Shown here in pieces: positions 1-8,990 of a stretch of DNA of 64,000 nt; within the stretch, counting starts at the first letter, position 1, and each line of letters opens with the position of its first letter. The notes under the pieces were generated by a model, which did no database searches, was not told the DNA's origin, and worked only from the letters and a program-made list of their open reading frames with translations. The stretch is taken from the NCBI RefSeq assembly GCF_000710615.1, contig NZ_JDTH01000001.1:186001-250000 (forward strand), in the 5' to 3' direction. Source of the stretch: Haladaptatus cibarius D43. Lineage in GTDB: Archaea; Halobacteriota; Halobacteria; Halobacteriales; Haladaptataceae. The translations under genes were made by a program, and so were the position numbers.

Positions 1-418
1 GAAATCCGAACAGCAGCGGAAGGAAGACGAAGTAGGCGTAGACGACGCCGCCAGCGAACAACGCGATGGCCAGTATTCCGACGAGAAAATGCGTCTTTCG
101 TCGTCCCGGAAGCGACACTCCGCGTACTTTGAACCCCTCCCGAGAACGATACAGAATCCAGCTTCCGGCGAACAGCAAACCGGCAAAGAGGCCGATTTTC
201 GCCTGCAACAGCACCACGTCGAAGGGTGTGACCGCGACGACTATCGCCTTCGTTCCGAGCAGTTGTCCCTCCAGTTCGGGCCAGATGAACAGTCGGAGGG
301 CGTAAAACATCAGCAGAAAACCGACGACGCCGACGACGAACGCGATTCGTAGTTCAGACCGTACGCTCCTGAGCGCAGTACCCAGCACTCCCTCTAATCG
401 AAATCTCTCTTCCCCCAT
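1..418 (-). CDS. tatC: TatC family twin-arginine translocase subunit (5' part only)
   Basis: The gene runs off the left edge, so only about 139 N-terminal residues are visible. They contain a first membrane segment (about residues 24-42, ending in FYALRLFIWP), then a TPFDVVLLQAKIGLFAG stretch typical of the TatC second membrane region, and a further hydrophobic stretch VVYAYFVFLPLLFGF like the one found in TatC. TatC recognises twin-arginine signal peptides and forms the core of the Tat pore in the membrane. Haloarchaea export most secreted proteins by Tat and often carry two TatC genes side by side. Whether this is the short or the fused long form cannot be decided because the 3' part is missing. 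The chosen start gives the usual short cytoplasmic N-terminus. Confidence 0.85.
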   Translation of the reverse strand, partial: MGEERFRLEGVLGTALRSVRSELRIAFVVGVVGFLLMFYALRLFIWPELEGQLLGTKAIVVAVTPFDVVLLQAKIGLFAGLLFAGSWILYRSREGFKVRGVSLPGRRKTHFLVGILAIALFAGGVVYAYFVFLPLLFGF

Positions 419-465
419 TGGAACCCCCGCGTAATCGCACTACGTAGTATCGCTTCGCACAATCA

Positions 466-876
466 TCAACTTTCCTCGTGGATGCTCTCGATTACTCTCC
501 CCGAAAAATCCACCTCGGACAGTTCGTCTTCTTCGAGTTCCCGAAACCACTCCGCTTTCGCTCGCCAGGTACCTACCCGCTCTCCGTCGAGGTCGGTGAC
601 TTCCCCGCGAACGTCTCTCCGCTTTTCGACTAAGTCACGAACCACGTTGATGACGCGGCCGACTTCTTGATGAGGGATCACGCTCGTGTTTCCCGCTTTA
701 ATCGACTCGTACTCGATTTCGATTCGCTCTTCGTCTGCATTGAGCGATGTGACGTAGACGCCGTGGCTCATCAGTCGCGCTTCGAGTTGGTCGGGGTCAA
801 AAGTCATGACGGAGAGCGCGTCGTCTATGGGTAAAGGGATTGCGTGAGCGATACGCATCGAAGTCGCATCACTCAC
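466..876 (-). CDS. conserved haloarchaeal-type protein of unknown function
   Basis: A 136-residue acidic soluble protein with no signal peptide or membrane segment. The N-terminal half looks like alternating strands around DEERIEIEYESI, followed by a charged helical part (VVRDLVEKRRDVRGEVTDLDGERVGTW) and an acidic tail. I do not recognise a named domain. An in-frame Met at residue 7 is an alternative start. It follows the same direction as the tatC gene, about 50 bases upstream of it, so the two could be cotranscribed. Codon use and acidity match a native haloarchaeal gene. Confidence 0.7.
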   Translation of the reverse strand: MSDATSMRIAHAIPLPIDDALSVMTFDPDQLEARLMSHGVYVTSLNADEERIEIEYESIKAGNTSVIPHQEVGRVINVVRDLVEKRRDVRGEVTDLDGERVGTWRAKAEWFRELEEDELSEVDFSGRVIESIHEES

Positions 877-962
877 GAAACTCGTTCCGATTTCTCTGTT
901 TTTTTCGCCCCGTTCGATTTATTTGCGCACCACTGATATTGTTGGAGAAATAAGAGTTCGAT

Positions 963-1760
963 ATGCGCCCTCGCCCTCCTCGACTACAGGCATTCAGCAT
1001 CGCTCTCGGTGTTGTTACCGGGATCGCCGTCTTCTTTTCGCTTTTGTGGTTGTCTTCCATCCCCCTACGCTACGTCTTCGGAATCGGCTTGCTCGTCGCA
1101 GTTTTCGGCTGGATAGTCGTCGAACAGATACCTGACCAACTCGATTGGGCAGTCGTTTCTCGCCTTCACTGGTTGCTCACGCTCGCTGGCGCTCTCCCGT
1201 TCGTCGGCATTTTCGGAGCAATGGCTCTCGCCGAGTACACCCCGTCGAATGAACTCGTTCTGTACTCGTCCGTCTTCGCGCTCGTCGCCATCGTCGGAAC
1301 TGCATGTGGTACCCGGCGGAACGCAAAAATTCAGCACCGAACGCAGGCGATTCACGCCGCAGTCAGTGGCACCAAGTTACGCCGGTATTACTTCCCGCTC
1401 ACGCTCGTTTCTAGCATCATCGGGGTTGGTTTGGTTCACCTCGCAGTCGGACGGAGCCTTTCCGTCGGAACGTTCGTCGGCCAAATCATCGGTATATTCA
1501 TCGGAGTGATAATTGGGAACTCGATGGTCGATGACAGAACGGTCACACTCACTGCACTCGACGATTGTCTCCTCGTCGGCACGGACGGAACAGTCGCTGA
1601 AACTGCCGTTCCATGGCGACGAGTCCGCCGCGTTAGTATCGACGGCGACACCCTGCGAATCGTACGTCGCCTCCCGTGGCCGATGGTCTACGAGGTTGAC
1701 CTCTCACAGGTTTCGAACCGTGATACCGTTCTCGAAGCATTCCGTCCTCGACTCCGGTGA
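963..1760 (+). CDS. multi-pass membrane protein with PH-like C-terminal domain
   Basis: A 265-residue protein. About six hydrophobic segments fill residues 10-190 (for example SIALGVVTGIAVFFSLLWL near the start and IIGIFIGVIIGNSM near 185). The last 75 residues are soluble and predicted to be strand-rich (VTLTALDDCLLVGTDG, then VPWRRVRRVSIDGDTLRIVRR), the pattern of a bacterial PH (DUF304-like) domain on the cytoplasmic side. That domain call is my inference from pattern alone. It is divergent from the preceding minus-strand gene and has its own upstream region. No function is assigned. Confidence 0.75.
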   Translation: MRPRPPRLQAFSIALGVVTGIAVFFSLLWLSSIPLRYVFGIGLLVAVFGWIVVEQIPDQLDWAVVSRLHWLLTLAGALPFVGIFGAMALAEYTPSNELVLYSSVFALVAIVGTACGTRRNAKIQHRTQAIHAAVSGTKLRRYYFPLTLVSSIIGVGLVHLAVGRSLSVGTFVGQIIGIFIGVIIGNSMVDDRTVTLTALDDCLLVGTDGTVAETAVPWRRVRRVSIDGDTLRIVRRLPWPMVYEVDLSQVSNRDTVLEAFRPRLR

Positions 1761-1815
1761 CGGTTCACTCCCATACCCCTACATCTTTTGATGCCACGAT
1801 GCTTATGCCGCCTCA

Positions 1816-2859
1816 ATGAGCGAGTCAGACACCGTCGAGGAACCCTCGACGAGCAATCAGAACTCGAAGGGTTCTGATGACGGGCCGAAACAGGTAGACA
1901 ACCCGGACTACCACAACGAAAACCACACCGCAACGCAGACCTGCGGGTGGACGGCCAACGCCCTCCGTGGTGAGGGAAAATGTTATAAAAATATCTGGTA
2001 CGGCATCGAGTCCCACCGCTGTATTCAGATGACGCCAGTGGTGAAATGCAACGAACGCTGTGTTTTCTGCTGGCGCGACCACCGTGGTCATTCCTACGAA
2101 CTCGGTGACGTGGAGTGGGACGACCCCGAAGCAGTCGTTGACGCGAGTATTCGCCTTCAGCGGAAGCTCCTGTCGGGATTCGGCGGCAACGACGAAGTCC
2201 CCCGAGAAATCTTCGAGGAATCGATGGAACCGCGCCACGTCGCAATCAGCCTCGACGGTGAACCGACGCTGTATCCCTATCTGCCGGAACTCATCGAGGC
2301 GTTCCACGACCGGGACATCACCACGTTCCTCGTGAGCAACGGAACGAACCCCGAGATGTTGGCGGAGTGCGACCCGACACAACTCTACGTTAGCGTGGAC
2401 GCGCCAGACCGGGCCACCTTCGACCGCGTGGTTCGTGCGGTGGACGACGACGCGTGGAAGAACCTCATCGACACGATGGACGTGCTCGCCAAAAAGGACG
2501 ACACGAGAACTGTTCTTCGAACCACGCTCGTCGGCGGCGAGAACGTCGAAAACCCGGACTGGTACGCTGGCTTCTACGAGCGCGCCGACCCGGATTTCGT
2601 CGAACTCAAGGCCTACATGCACGTCGGGCACTCTCGCGGCCGACTCGACCGGGATGCGATGTTAGACCACGAGGAGGTCGTAGAATTTTCCGAGCGAGTG
2701 CAAGAACACATGCCGGAACACGACGTGCTAAAAGAGGTTCCTGCTTCTCGGGTCGCACTACTGTCGAAAACCAAGGATACGTGGGTTCCGAAACTGAAAA
2801 AGGATAGCGAGTTTTGGGCGCGTGATTCGGTGACTGGCGAGTGGAAAAAGACCAACTGA
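1816..2859 (+). CDS. twy1: 4-demethylwyosine synthase (TYW1/Taw1)
   Basis: A radical SAM enzyme that condenses pyruvate carbons onto N1-methylguanosine 37 of tRNA-Phe to form 4-demethylwyosine, the tricyclic core of wyosine. The CxxxCxxC radical SAM motif is at Cys78, Cys82 and Cys85. Cys43, Cys56 and Cys69, each 13 apart, match the spacing of the second [4Fe-4S] site known from Methanocaldococcus TYW1. Length (347) is typical of the archaeal form without the flavodoxin domain seen in eukaryotes. The first 30 residues are an acidic, disordered halophilic extension. It stands alone, convergent with the amylase gene, with a T-rich stop signal just after it. Confidence 0.95.
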   Translation: MSESDTVEEPSTSNQNSKGSDDGPKQVDNPDYHNENHTATQTCGWTANALRGEGKCYKNIWYGIESHRCIQMTPVVKCNERCVFCWRDHRGHSYELGDVEWDDPEAVVDASIRLQRKLLSGFGGNDEVPREIFEESMEPRHVAISLDGEPTLYPYLPELIEAFHDRDITTFLVSNGTNPEMLAECDPTQLYVSVDAPDRATFDRVVRAVDDDAWKNLIDTMDVLAKKDDTRTVLRTTLVGGENVENPDWYAGFYERADPDFVELKAYMHVGHSRGRLDRDAMLDHEEVVEFSERVQEHMPEHDVLKEVPASRVALLSKTKDTWVPKLKKDSEFWARDSVTGEWKKTN

Positions 2860-2873
2860 CTCGGATTCTCTGC

Positions 2874-2879
2874 TTTTTT
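2874..2879 (+). terminator. T-tract terminator after twy1
   Basis: Six T residues 15 bases after the twy1 stop codon, in the short convergent gap before the end of the amylase gene. T-rich tracts are the usual archaeal intrinsic stop signal. Confidence 0.4.
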
Positions 2880-2887
2880 GTTCTCTC

Positions 2888-4261
2888 TCAGTACGGCGCG
2901 TAGAACACCCACCCCTCCGCCGGAACCGTAATATCGACCCACCCATTTCCGTCGGTCGTGATGTCGCCGCCCGTTCCGCTGTAATCTTTGAGCGTCGTGT
3001 TCGTCCACGAGGTGTACACCGACTGGGTGCGGGAACCGCCACCGTTGTTGATGCCGACGAGGAGGTTGTTGTATCGCTCGTAGACGCCGAGGTCGCCGTC
3101 TGCGTGTCGCCAGTACGTTTCGCCACCTGTGAGGGTCTTTTTCACCCAAACCATGTTGTTGACCTCGCTGTCGTCCAGAATGGCGTTCGGGTAGAGGTTG
3201 TAAATCATCGGGACGCCCTCGCTGGTGAGGACGAAGGCGTGAGCGAGGTGGTATTGCGATGGGGCACCCTCGTCGTGATTTTGGACGAACGGACGGGCGT
3301 GCCACGGGTCTTGGGCCACTACGCCTGCACCTTGGAGTCGGCTCACGTCGCCCCCGGAGAACACGTCCTTCAGGATGTAGTACAGCGGATAGTCGAAGGC
3401 ATCCATTCCGGTGTCGATGTAGCCTTGAACGTAATCGACGCTTCCGTCGAACACCTCTCCGATGCGTTTCATGCCCAATTCGTCGGCCTTCGGGTTCGCG
3501 TAGTCGCTCCAATACTTCTCCTCGACGTGCTTGACCGCGTCGTAGCGGTAGCCGTCCGCACCGAAGGAGGCGATTTTCTCCATGTAGTTCATCAACTCGC
3601 CGCGGACATAGTCGGAGGAGTACGACCCGTACTGCGCGAGGTCGGGGAGTCCGAGGAGTTCGCCGTGTTCGACCTGATGGTCGTCGTTCCAGTCGTCGAT
3701 AGAACCGACGTCGTGGTGGAAATCGTCGTAGGAGAAGCGGGGGAAATCGTAGTCGTACCCGACCGCCATGTGGTTCATGACACAATCGACGTACACTTCC
3801 AGCCCTTGGTTGTGTGCCTCGTTGATGAGCGTCTGTAGTTCGGCTTCCGTCCCGAACTCGCTGTCGAACGTCGTGAAATCCACCGGTTGGTAGCCGAGTG
3901 GCGGGTCGTTCCGCCCGTTCTGGTCTGCCCACGTCAAGCCACTCTTCTGCGGTGCCTGTATCCAAACCGCGTCGTAGCCGCGGTTTGCAACCTTCGAGAG
4001 ATTGTTCGTAATCGTCGGCCACGTCTCATGGAAGTACTGGAAATGAACTGGTTCGCCAGCAGCTTCCGCCGTCCCCGAAAATCCGGATACGCCAGCACCG
4101 AGTCCGACGACGGAGAGTCCGCCGACGAATGCCCGGCGCGTCAGAGTCGAATGTCGAGAGCCATACGTGTCGTGTAGATCGGATTTTTCAGCACTCTCAG
4201 TGCCTTTCGTCCGCTGTTTTCGACCGTCGTCGCCACGCTGTGTGTCATCCTCTGTTGACAT
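2888..4261 (-). CDS. secreted alpha-amylase, GH13 family, Tat signal
   Basis: A 457-residue glycoside hydrolase predicted to cut alpha-1,4 bonds in starch-like polymers outside the cell. The Tat motif TRRAFVGG at residues 41-48 is followed by a hydrophobic stretch and Ala-rich cleavage region near 65. The four conserved GH13 regions are visible: DCVMNH (159-164), GYRYDAVKH with nucleophile Asp241, the acid Glu269 in IGEVFD, and FVQNHD with Asp330. The start used here (MSTEDD) leaves a 40-residue acidic-basic lead before the Tat motif. An upstream in-frame Met would put a second hydrophobic segment ahead of the Tat motif and lies in AT-rich promoter DNA, so I reject it. The C-terminal part is strand-like and lacks an obvious carbohydrate-binding module. 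Confidence 0.93.
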   Translation of the reverse strand: MSTEDDTQRGDDGRKQRTKGTESAEKSDLHDTYGSRHSTLTRRAFVGGLSVVGLGAGVSGFSGTAEAAGEPVHFQYFHETWPTITNNLSKVANRGYDAVWIQAPQKSGLTWADQNGRNDPPLGYQPVDFTTFDSEFGTEAELQTLINEAHNQGLEVYVDCVMNHMAVGYDYDFPRFSYDDFHHDVGSIDDWNDDHQVEHGELLGLPDLAQYGSYSSDYVRGELMNYMEKIASFGADGYRYDAVKHVEEKYWSDYANPKADELGMKRIGEVFDGSVDYVQGYIDTGMDAFDYPLYYILKDVFSGGDVSRLQGAGVVAQDPWHARPFVQNHDEGAPSQYHLAHAFVLTSEGVPMIYNLYPNAILDDSEVNNMVWVKKTLTGGETYWRHADGDLGVYERYNNLLVGINNGGGSRTQSVYTSWTNTTLKDYSGTGGDITTDGNGWVDITVPAEGWVFYAPY

Positions 4262-4475
4262 GCATTTATGATGTACTATCACTACACACATTAATCTAGT
4301 TCTCAAAATATTAAATTTCAAAATTATTTGTAAGAATATTGTGGGACGGAATCGTGGGAGATTCACTCCCCCCTGAAACCAGCAAATTTAGATGTAGTGA
4401 GGGACAAGATACTACTCCAACTACGGAATCGCGTCGTTCCCCGTCCCATTTTTGATACGCATTCCATTTTCGGTA
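4262..4475. promoter_or_regulatory. AT-rich divergent promoter region of amylase and ribK
   Basis: This spacer is clearly richer in A and T than the flanking genes (runs such as AATATTAAATTTCAAAATTA around 4308-4327), as expected for divergent promoters. A short inverted repeat (GGGAG, five-base loop, CTCCC) lies near 4358-4372. It could be an operator for the amylase gene, but nothing in the sequence shows which regulator would bind. Confidence 0.35.
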
Positions 4476-4483
4476 TGCTTAAA
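4476..4483 (+). promoter_or_regulatory. TATA-like box of ribK
   Basis: TGCTTAAA is centred about 28 bases before the ATG at 4508. This spacing is that of leaderless haloarchaeal transcripts and supports the internal Met as the true start of ribK. Confidence 0.5.
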
Positions 4484-4507
4484 CGACCGAAGCTCTCACT
4501 ATCGTGT

Positions 4508-5212
4508 ATGCCAGCGACATCGCTCGTGGTCGGGTACGACGAACTCGCCGCGCTGAAACTGCTCGCCCTCGACGGGGCGCTCGAAAGCGAGGTCAAAGTG
4601 TCGTGTGCCGACCTCGCAGACCGCCTCGATGCCTCCAATCAGACGGCATCACGTCGCCTCCAACGACTTGACGATGCGGGCCTCATTACCCGCGAAATCG
4701 TCAGCAACGGTCAGTGGATTGCCATCACCGACGACGGCGCATGGGAACTGAAACGCGAATACGAGGATTATCGACGTATCTTCGAAAATCTCTCCGGGGT
4801 TGACCTCTCGGGTACCGTTACCGGTGGAATGGGTGAAGGTCGCCACTACATCTCGCTGTCGGGCTATATGGCGCAGTTTACGGAACGCTTGGGCTACGAA
4901 CCGTTCCCCGGCACGTTGAACATCGAACTAACCACCGAAAGCGTCCGCGCTCGCTCGGCGATGGAAGCACTCGACCCGGTTCCAATCGACGGCTGGGAAG
5001 ACGGCGACCGAACGTACGGCCCTGCAGTTTGCTACCCTGCCACCGTGGAAACAGCAGATGGCGACTCCTACGAGCAGGCTCACGTCATCGCGCCCGAGCG
5101 AACCCACCACGACGAAGACCAAGTCGAACTTATCGCTCCCGCAAAACTCCGCGAGGAACTCGGACTGGACGACGACGACCACGTCACGGTTCACGTCGAG
5201 GAGGCACCATGA
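4508..5212 (+). CDS. ribK: CTP-dependent riboflavin kinase with N-terminal winged helix
   Basis: A 234-residue archaeal RibK that makes FMN from riboflavin using CTP rather than ATP. Residues about 8-85 form a winged-helix domain ([19 protein letters not shown] is the recognition part), and the catalytic domain follows, with [16 protein letters not shown] near 102-117 and PGTLNIEL near 138, the conserved nucleotide and flavin binding segments. The DNA-binding domain suggests the enzyme may also repress riboflavin genes, as proposed for related RbkR proteins; that is inference here. Start chosen from the TATA-like box spacing and because the residues before it are not conserved-looking. It overlaps ribB by four bases (ATGA). 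Confidence 0.93.
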   Translation: MPATSLVVGYDELAALKLLALDGALESEVKVSCADLADRLDASNQTASRRLQRLDDAGLITREIVSNGQWIAITDDGAWELKREYEDYRRIFENLSGVDLSGTVTGGMGEGRHYISLSGYMAQFTERLGYEPFPGTLNIELTTESVRARSAMEALDPVPIDGWEDGDRTYGPAVCYPATVETADGDSYEQAHVIAPERTHHDEDQVELIAPAKLREELGLDDDDHVTVHVEEAP

Positions 5213-5868
5213 GCCAAACGACTTCCGCGACAGTCGAGCAGGCAATCGAGGCGTTTCAAGCCGGGTCGCCCCTCCTCGTCCACGACGCCGAAGACCGCGA
5301 GGGCGAAACTGACCTCATTTATCCGGCGGAAGCAGTTACCTCGGAAGCAGTCTCCCGGCTTCGCAACGACGCAGGCGGCCTGATTTGCGTCGCATTCTCC
5401 CACGACGTTGCGGACGCGTTCGACCTCGCGTACATGGACGAAATAATCGACCATCCGGCGAGCGAAGGCCACGACCTCGGCTACGACTCCCGCTCTTCGT
5501 TCACCCTGACGGTGAACCACCGCGATACGTACACCGGAATCACCGACGACGACCGCGCACTGACGATTACCGAACTGGCGCACGCGGCGGGTACGGCTGA
5601 CGAACTCGACTTCGCCGACGAGTTCCGCGCGCCGGGCCACGTCCACCTTCTGCGGGCCGCACCCGGATTGCTCGACGAACGACAGGGTCACACCGAACTC
5701 GGTGTCGCGCTGGCGAACGCCGCGGAACTGTCCCCTGCCGTCGTCGTTTGCGAGATGCTGGACGACCAAACTGGCGGCGCGCTTTCTCCGGACGATGCGC
5801 GGGCATACGCGGAACGCCACGGATTCCCGTATCTCGAAGGCGCACAGATTATCGAAACGCTGGCGTAA
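5209..5868 (+). CDS. ribB: 3,4-dihydroxy-2-butanone-4-phosphate synthase
   Basis: Converts ribulose 5-phosphate into 3,4-dihydroxy-2-butanone 4-phosphate plus formate, the four-carbon precursor of riboflavin. The acidic metal-binding loop appears as [13 protein letters not shown] (residues 27-39), and the later conserved segments [12 protein letters not shown] and [12 protein letters not shown] (about 141-171) carry the substrate-binding residues. The 219-residue length fits a stand-alone RibB with no GTP cyclohydrolase II domain. Start and stop overlap with ribK show that the two riboflavin/FMN genes are cotranscribed and probably translationally coupled. Confidence 0.95.
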   Translation: MSQTTSATVEQAIEAFQAGSPLLVHDAEDREGETDLIYPAEAVTSEAVSRLRNDAGGLICVAFSHDVADAFDLAYMDEIIDHPASEGHDLGYDSRSSFTLTVNHRDTYTGITDDDRALTITELAHAAGTADELDFADEFRAPGHVHLLRAAPGLLDERQGHTELGVALANAAELSPAVVVCEMLDDQTGGALSPDDARAYAERHGFPYLEGAQIIETLA

Positions 5869-6005
5869 GTCGTCTTATTTCGTTTTAGCAAGAGGGCAAT
5901 TCGATTCACCGGTAACGAAATTTATCGGGCTCGATTGCGATAACGACCGAATACGTATCGTAATTATGAAAAATACTCATCTTACTACAAATCCATAATA
6001 CATGT

Positions 6006-6410
6006 GTGGACTTCAAACTCAGAGCAGTCGTATACGGAATCGTCGCAACCATCATCGTCGGCCTGTTCAGCGGGGCTGCCGTCCCGTTCACCGACATGAC
6101 GCTCCCCATCGTGGGTGCGGGACTAACCGGCATTATCGGCGGTATCGTGGCTGGATACGTCGCTGGAAGCAGACTCGGTGACGGCGCGCTCAACGGCGGC
6201 GTGGCGACTGCTGCAGGGGCTATCGTGGCGCTCGTCCTGTTGACCTTCGCAGGGCTGATGGCCGGGCCAGTTCCGGCCATTGGACTGTTCGGCTTCGGCG
6301 TGCTGTTCGTCGTCGTCGCCGCAATTCCCGGTATCATCGGCGGTGCGGTGGGTTCGTGGCTGAAAGGACGTTCGACTCGCCGCGCTACTGGACGGCCCGC
6401 GGGTCGCTGA
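6006..6410 (+). CDS. small membrane protein, DUF5518-like
   Basis: A 134-residue protein with four hydrophobic segments and Gly-rich turns (GLTGIIGGIVAGYVAGSRLGDG near 36-57), and a basic C-terminal tail. The layout resembles the haloarchaeal DUF5518 family, which has no known function. The start is a GTG giving VDFKLRAVVYG; no in-frame ATG lies close upstream, and an ATG four bases earlier is in another frame. It is single and flanked by AT-rich spacers. Confidence 0.75.
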   Translation: MDFKLRAVVYGIVATIIVGLFSGAAVPFTDMTLPIVGAGLTGIIGGIVAGYVAGSRLGDGALNGGVATAAGAIVALVLLTFAGLMAGPVPAIGLFGFGVLFVVVAAIPGIIGGAVGSWLKGRSTRRATGRPAGR

Positions 6411-6543
6411 ATCGAATCACCTTTTTCGAGCGAAAAATCGTATTCCTGACTTTCCCGAGAAGTTGTCGGCAGACGCAATTTCATGGTTACAGCTACGGGG
6501 ATAACACGTTCTTGACTGTGTCATGTTGAAATGTTCTCGATAG

Positions 6544-6554
6544 TGTATTTTATT
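6544..6554 (+). promoter_or_regulatory. TATA-like box of the SMR gene
   Basis: TGTATTTTATT is centred about 31 bases before the GTG at 6580, suitable for a leaderless transcript starting at or next to that codon. Confidence 0.4.
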
Positions 6555-6579
6555 GTCCGCTCGTGTTTCACTCTCTGTT

Positions 6580-6915
6580 GTGAAAGAATACCTATATCTC
6601 GCTGTGGCAATCACAGCCGAAATCGGTGGAACGACCGCATTGAAACTCACGGATGGCTTTACGAACGTAATTCCGAGTACCATCGTCGTTGTTGGGTATA
6701 TCGGCTCGTTTTATTTTTTGAGTCTCACGCTCGAAGAACTCCCAATCGGATTGGTGTACGCAACGTGGTCGGGTGTCGGTATCATCGGTGCGGCGGGCAT
6801 CGGTATCGTGATGTTCGAAGAAACGATAGACCTCATGGCAATCGTCGGAATATCTCTCATTATTCTCGGTGTGGTCATCCTCAATGCGTTCTCGCAGGCG
6901 TACACACCGTCATAG
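6580..6915 (+). CDS. small multidrug resistance (SMR/EmrE-like) transporter
   Basis: A 111-residue, four-helix proton-coupled exporter of the SMR family. With the GTG start chosen here, the conserved proton- and drug-binding glutamate falls at position 14 exactly as in EmrE (KEYLYLAVAITAEIGGTTALK begins the protein), and the length matches EmrE. Helix 3 contains GLVYATWSGVGIIG, the SMR signature with the Tyr and Trp that line the binding site. SMR proteins work as dimers; here it is a single gene, so a homodimer is expected. Substrate is unknown: quaternary ammonium compounds or guanidinium are known SMR cargoes. Confidence 0.9.
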   Translation: MKEYLYLAVAITAEIGGTTALKLTDGFTNVIPSTIVVVGYIGSFYFLSLTLEELPIGLVYATWSGVGIIGAAGIGIVMFEETIDLMAIVGISLIILGVVILNAFSQAYTPS

Positions 6916-7012
6916 TAACGCCGCCGTAGCAATCACTGTTTATTCTCGCCCGAATAATCCCGACCAATCGTTCGGGGACAATCGCCAAAACTGATTACCT
7001 TGGCCTTCATTG

Positions 7013-7017
7013 AGGAG
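7013..7017 (+). promoter_or_regulatory. Shine-Dalgarno of ilvE
   Basis: AGGAG five bases before the ATG at 7023. It fixes the start of ilvE and shows a leadered transcript. Confidence 0.5.
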
Positions 7018-7022
7018 AGCGT

Positions 7023-7952
7023 ATGAGCTTTGACGAGATGGATGTGGATACGATATGGATGAACGGCGAGTTCGTCGATTGGGACGACGCGAAAGTCCAC
7101 GTCCTCACGCACGGACTACACTACGGAACCGGCGTTTTCGAAGGTGTGCGGTGCTACGATACGGAAAACGGTCCTGCAATCTTCCGCTGGGAAGAACACC
7201 TTCAGCGCCTCTACGATTCCTGCAAGCCGTACGACATGGAAATCGAGTACGAACCGGAGGAACTCACGGAGGCAACCCTCGAACTCATCGACCGCCAAGA
7301 CCTCCACTCCTGTTACATTCGGCCAATCGCGTACTACGGCTACGACAGCCTCGGTGTCAGCCCCGGCGACTGTCCAACCGACGTGACCATCGCGGCATGG
7401 CCGTGGGGCGCGTACCTCGGTGACGAAGCCCTCGAAAACGGCGTCAAGGTGATGGTTTCCTCGTGGCGCAAACACTCTTCCAGCCAGATTCCGACGAACG
7501 CCAAGACGACCGGCCTGTACGTCAACAGCCTCCTCGCTGGCGAGGAAGCCCGACGCAACGGTTTCGTCGAGGCAATCGTGCTGAACAAGGAAGGTAACGT
7601 CGCGGAAGGCCCCGGCGAGAACATCTTCCTCGTGCGCGACGGCGAGATTTACACGCCCGGCCTCTCCCAGAGTATCTTAGACGGCATCACCCGCGACAGC
7701 GTCATCGAAGTTGCGCGCGAGATGGGCTACACGGTCAATGACGACGCGACCATCAGCAGGGGCGAACTCCACACCGCCGACGAACTGTTCTTCACCGGCA
7801 GCGCGGCGGAGGTCACCCCAATCCGGCAGGTGGACAACGTTGAAATCGGTAATGGAAGCCGTGGCCCCGTGACCGAGGAAATCCAGTCGAAGTTCTTCGA
7901 TCTCGTCAACCGGCGCACTGACGACCACGAAGAGTGGTTCACGTACATCTAA
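7023..7952 (+). CDS. ilvE: branched-chain amino acid aminotransferase
   Basis: A fold-type IV PLP aminotransferase (309 residues) that transfers amino groups between glutamate and the keto acids of leucine, isoleucine and valine. Visible family landmarks are GTGVFEGVRCY (37-47), the region around KTTGLYVNSLLAGEEA with the Schiff-base lysine (about 159), EAIVLNKEGNVAEGPGENIFLV in the PLP phosphate-binding part (kept in two segments here), and ELFFTGSAAEVTPI near 257-270. The start follows a good ribosome binding site. It is monocistronic and convergent with the ATP synthase D gene. Confidence 0.95.
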   Translation: MSFDEMDVDTIWMNGEFVDWDDAKVHVLTHGLHYGTGVFEGVRCYDTENGPAIFRWEEHLQRLYDSCKPYDMEIEYEPEELTEATLELIDRQDLHSCYIRPIAYYGYDSLGVSPGDCPTDVTIAAWPWGAYLGDEALENGVKVMVSSWRKHSSSQIPTNAKTTGLYVNSLLAGEEARRNGFVEAIVLNKEGNVAEGPGENIFLVRDGEIYTPGLSQSILDGITRDSVIEVAREMGYTVNDDATISRGELHTADELFFTGSAAEVTPIRQVDNVEIGNGSRGPVTEEIQSKFFDLVNRRTDDHEEWFTYI

Positions 7953-8261
7953 CCACCTTTTTTCTTCGTCGGGTATCGCGAGAGCCGATGGCTCTTGCGT
8001 ACCACTCCTCGAAAAAATCTGAACCAAAAAAACACGCGGACGAGCGGAAAGCGCGGCGCGCTTTCTGCTCGCCGCATCTTCGATTTGCTTGGGTATTTGC
8101 CGAACTCAGGGAATCACCGAAAGCCAGATAACATCCACAGTGAAGTCTCCAAACGAAAGTGCGAGAACCACTGTTCCGAGTAATCATGTCTCTTTGCAAA
8201 ACTCACAGTTGTAGCTACTACTGACCAGTTCAGAGAAAAACGAAAAGAAAATCCGCAGAGA
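7953..8261. other. gene-free stretch between ilvE and atpD with a hairpin
   Basis: About 310 bases without a convincing gene between two convergent genes. It holds a six-T tract (7958-7963) right after ilvE, likely its terminator, and a GC-rich hairpin at 8042-8070: arms AAAGCGC and GCGCTTT around a three-base loop, with an outer GAGC/GCTC pair. Short open frames here have basic compositions unlike haloarchaeal proteins, so I do not call them. Confidence 0.5.
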
Positions 8262-8954
8262 TTAGCTCGTAACGACGACTTCGCTCTCGGCAGGCTCCGG
8301 CTCGCTGGCCTCTTTTTCGGCCTTCTCTTCTTCTTCCTTCTTGGCCTTGATTTTCTTCATCCGGAAGATTTCCTCACGTTCCTGCTCTTCGAGTTTCTGC
8401 TCGATGTAGTCCTGCGCTTCGTGCAGTTCGGGGAGCAGTTTGAACTCAAGCGCGTTGACACGGCGCTTGGTCGTCTCGATTTCGGTGAGCATCTTTTTCA
8501 TCGCCGTTTCGACTTCGGCGGCGAGGATGATGCTTTCGATCAGTTCCTCGTAGGCGTCCGCCGTTTCGTCGATTCGAGCGCTCGTACCGAGGACACCGTA
8601 GCCCCGCTCGTCGAGCGATTTCTTGACCTTCGTGGATTCGATTTGCGGGACGACGACGCCCATGATGTTTTTCGATTCGGTCGTAATTTCGGGGTGTTCT
8701 TGCAGTGCGGCGGCGGCCCCACGAACCGCAACGTCGCCTTCCATCGCGCGAGCCATGTTGATGGTCTGCTGTGCGCGCTGATAATCCTCGTCCAGACCGG
8801 AGCGCACGTCCTGCGCTTGGTCGAGGATGTCCATGAACTCCATAATGAGGCCGTCACGCTTCTTTTCGAGCGTGTCGTGGCCCCGCTCGGAGAGGTCGAT
8901 GCGGTCCTCAATCGCCATGAGGTTCTTCCGAGTGGGTTTAACGTCCTTAGCCAT
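8262..8954 (-). CDS. atpD: A-type ATP synthase subunit D
   Basis: The central stalk shaft subunit that rotates inside the A3B3 head. The 230-residue protein is almost all helix: long N-terminal helix starting [18 protein letters not shown], a hydrophobic middle, and a second long helix ending in a Lys/Glu-rich tail. N- and C-terminal helices form the antiparallel coiled coil typical of subunit D. It is the last gene of the ATP synthase set but is separated from atpB by about 150 bases with a TATA-like box, so it may have its own transcript. Confidence 0.93.
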   Translation of the reverse strand: MAKDVKPTRKNLMAIEDRIDLSERGHDTLEKKRDGLIMEFMDILDQAQDVRSGLDEDYQRAQQTINMARAMEGDVAVRGAAAALQEHPEITTESKNIMGVVVPQIESTKVKKSLDERGYGVLGTSARIDETADAYEELIESIILAAEVETAMKKMLTEIETTKRRVNALEFKLLPELHEAQDYIEQKLEEQEREEIFRMKKIKAKKEEEEKAEKEASEPEPAESEVVVTS

Positions 8955-8982
8955 CTTGGTTGACCATAAAAACTGGAAGGGG

Positions 8983-8990
8983 ATAATACT
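8983..8990 (-). promoter_or_regulatory. TATA-like box of atpD
   Basis: On the minus strand AGTATTAT lies about 29-36 bases before the atpD start. The other ATP synthase genes overlap or nearly abut, so this 150-base gap with a promoter-like element stands out. Confidence 0.35.
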
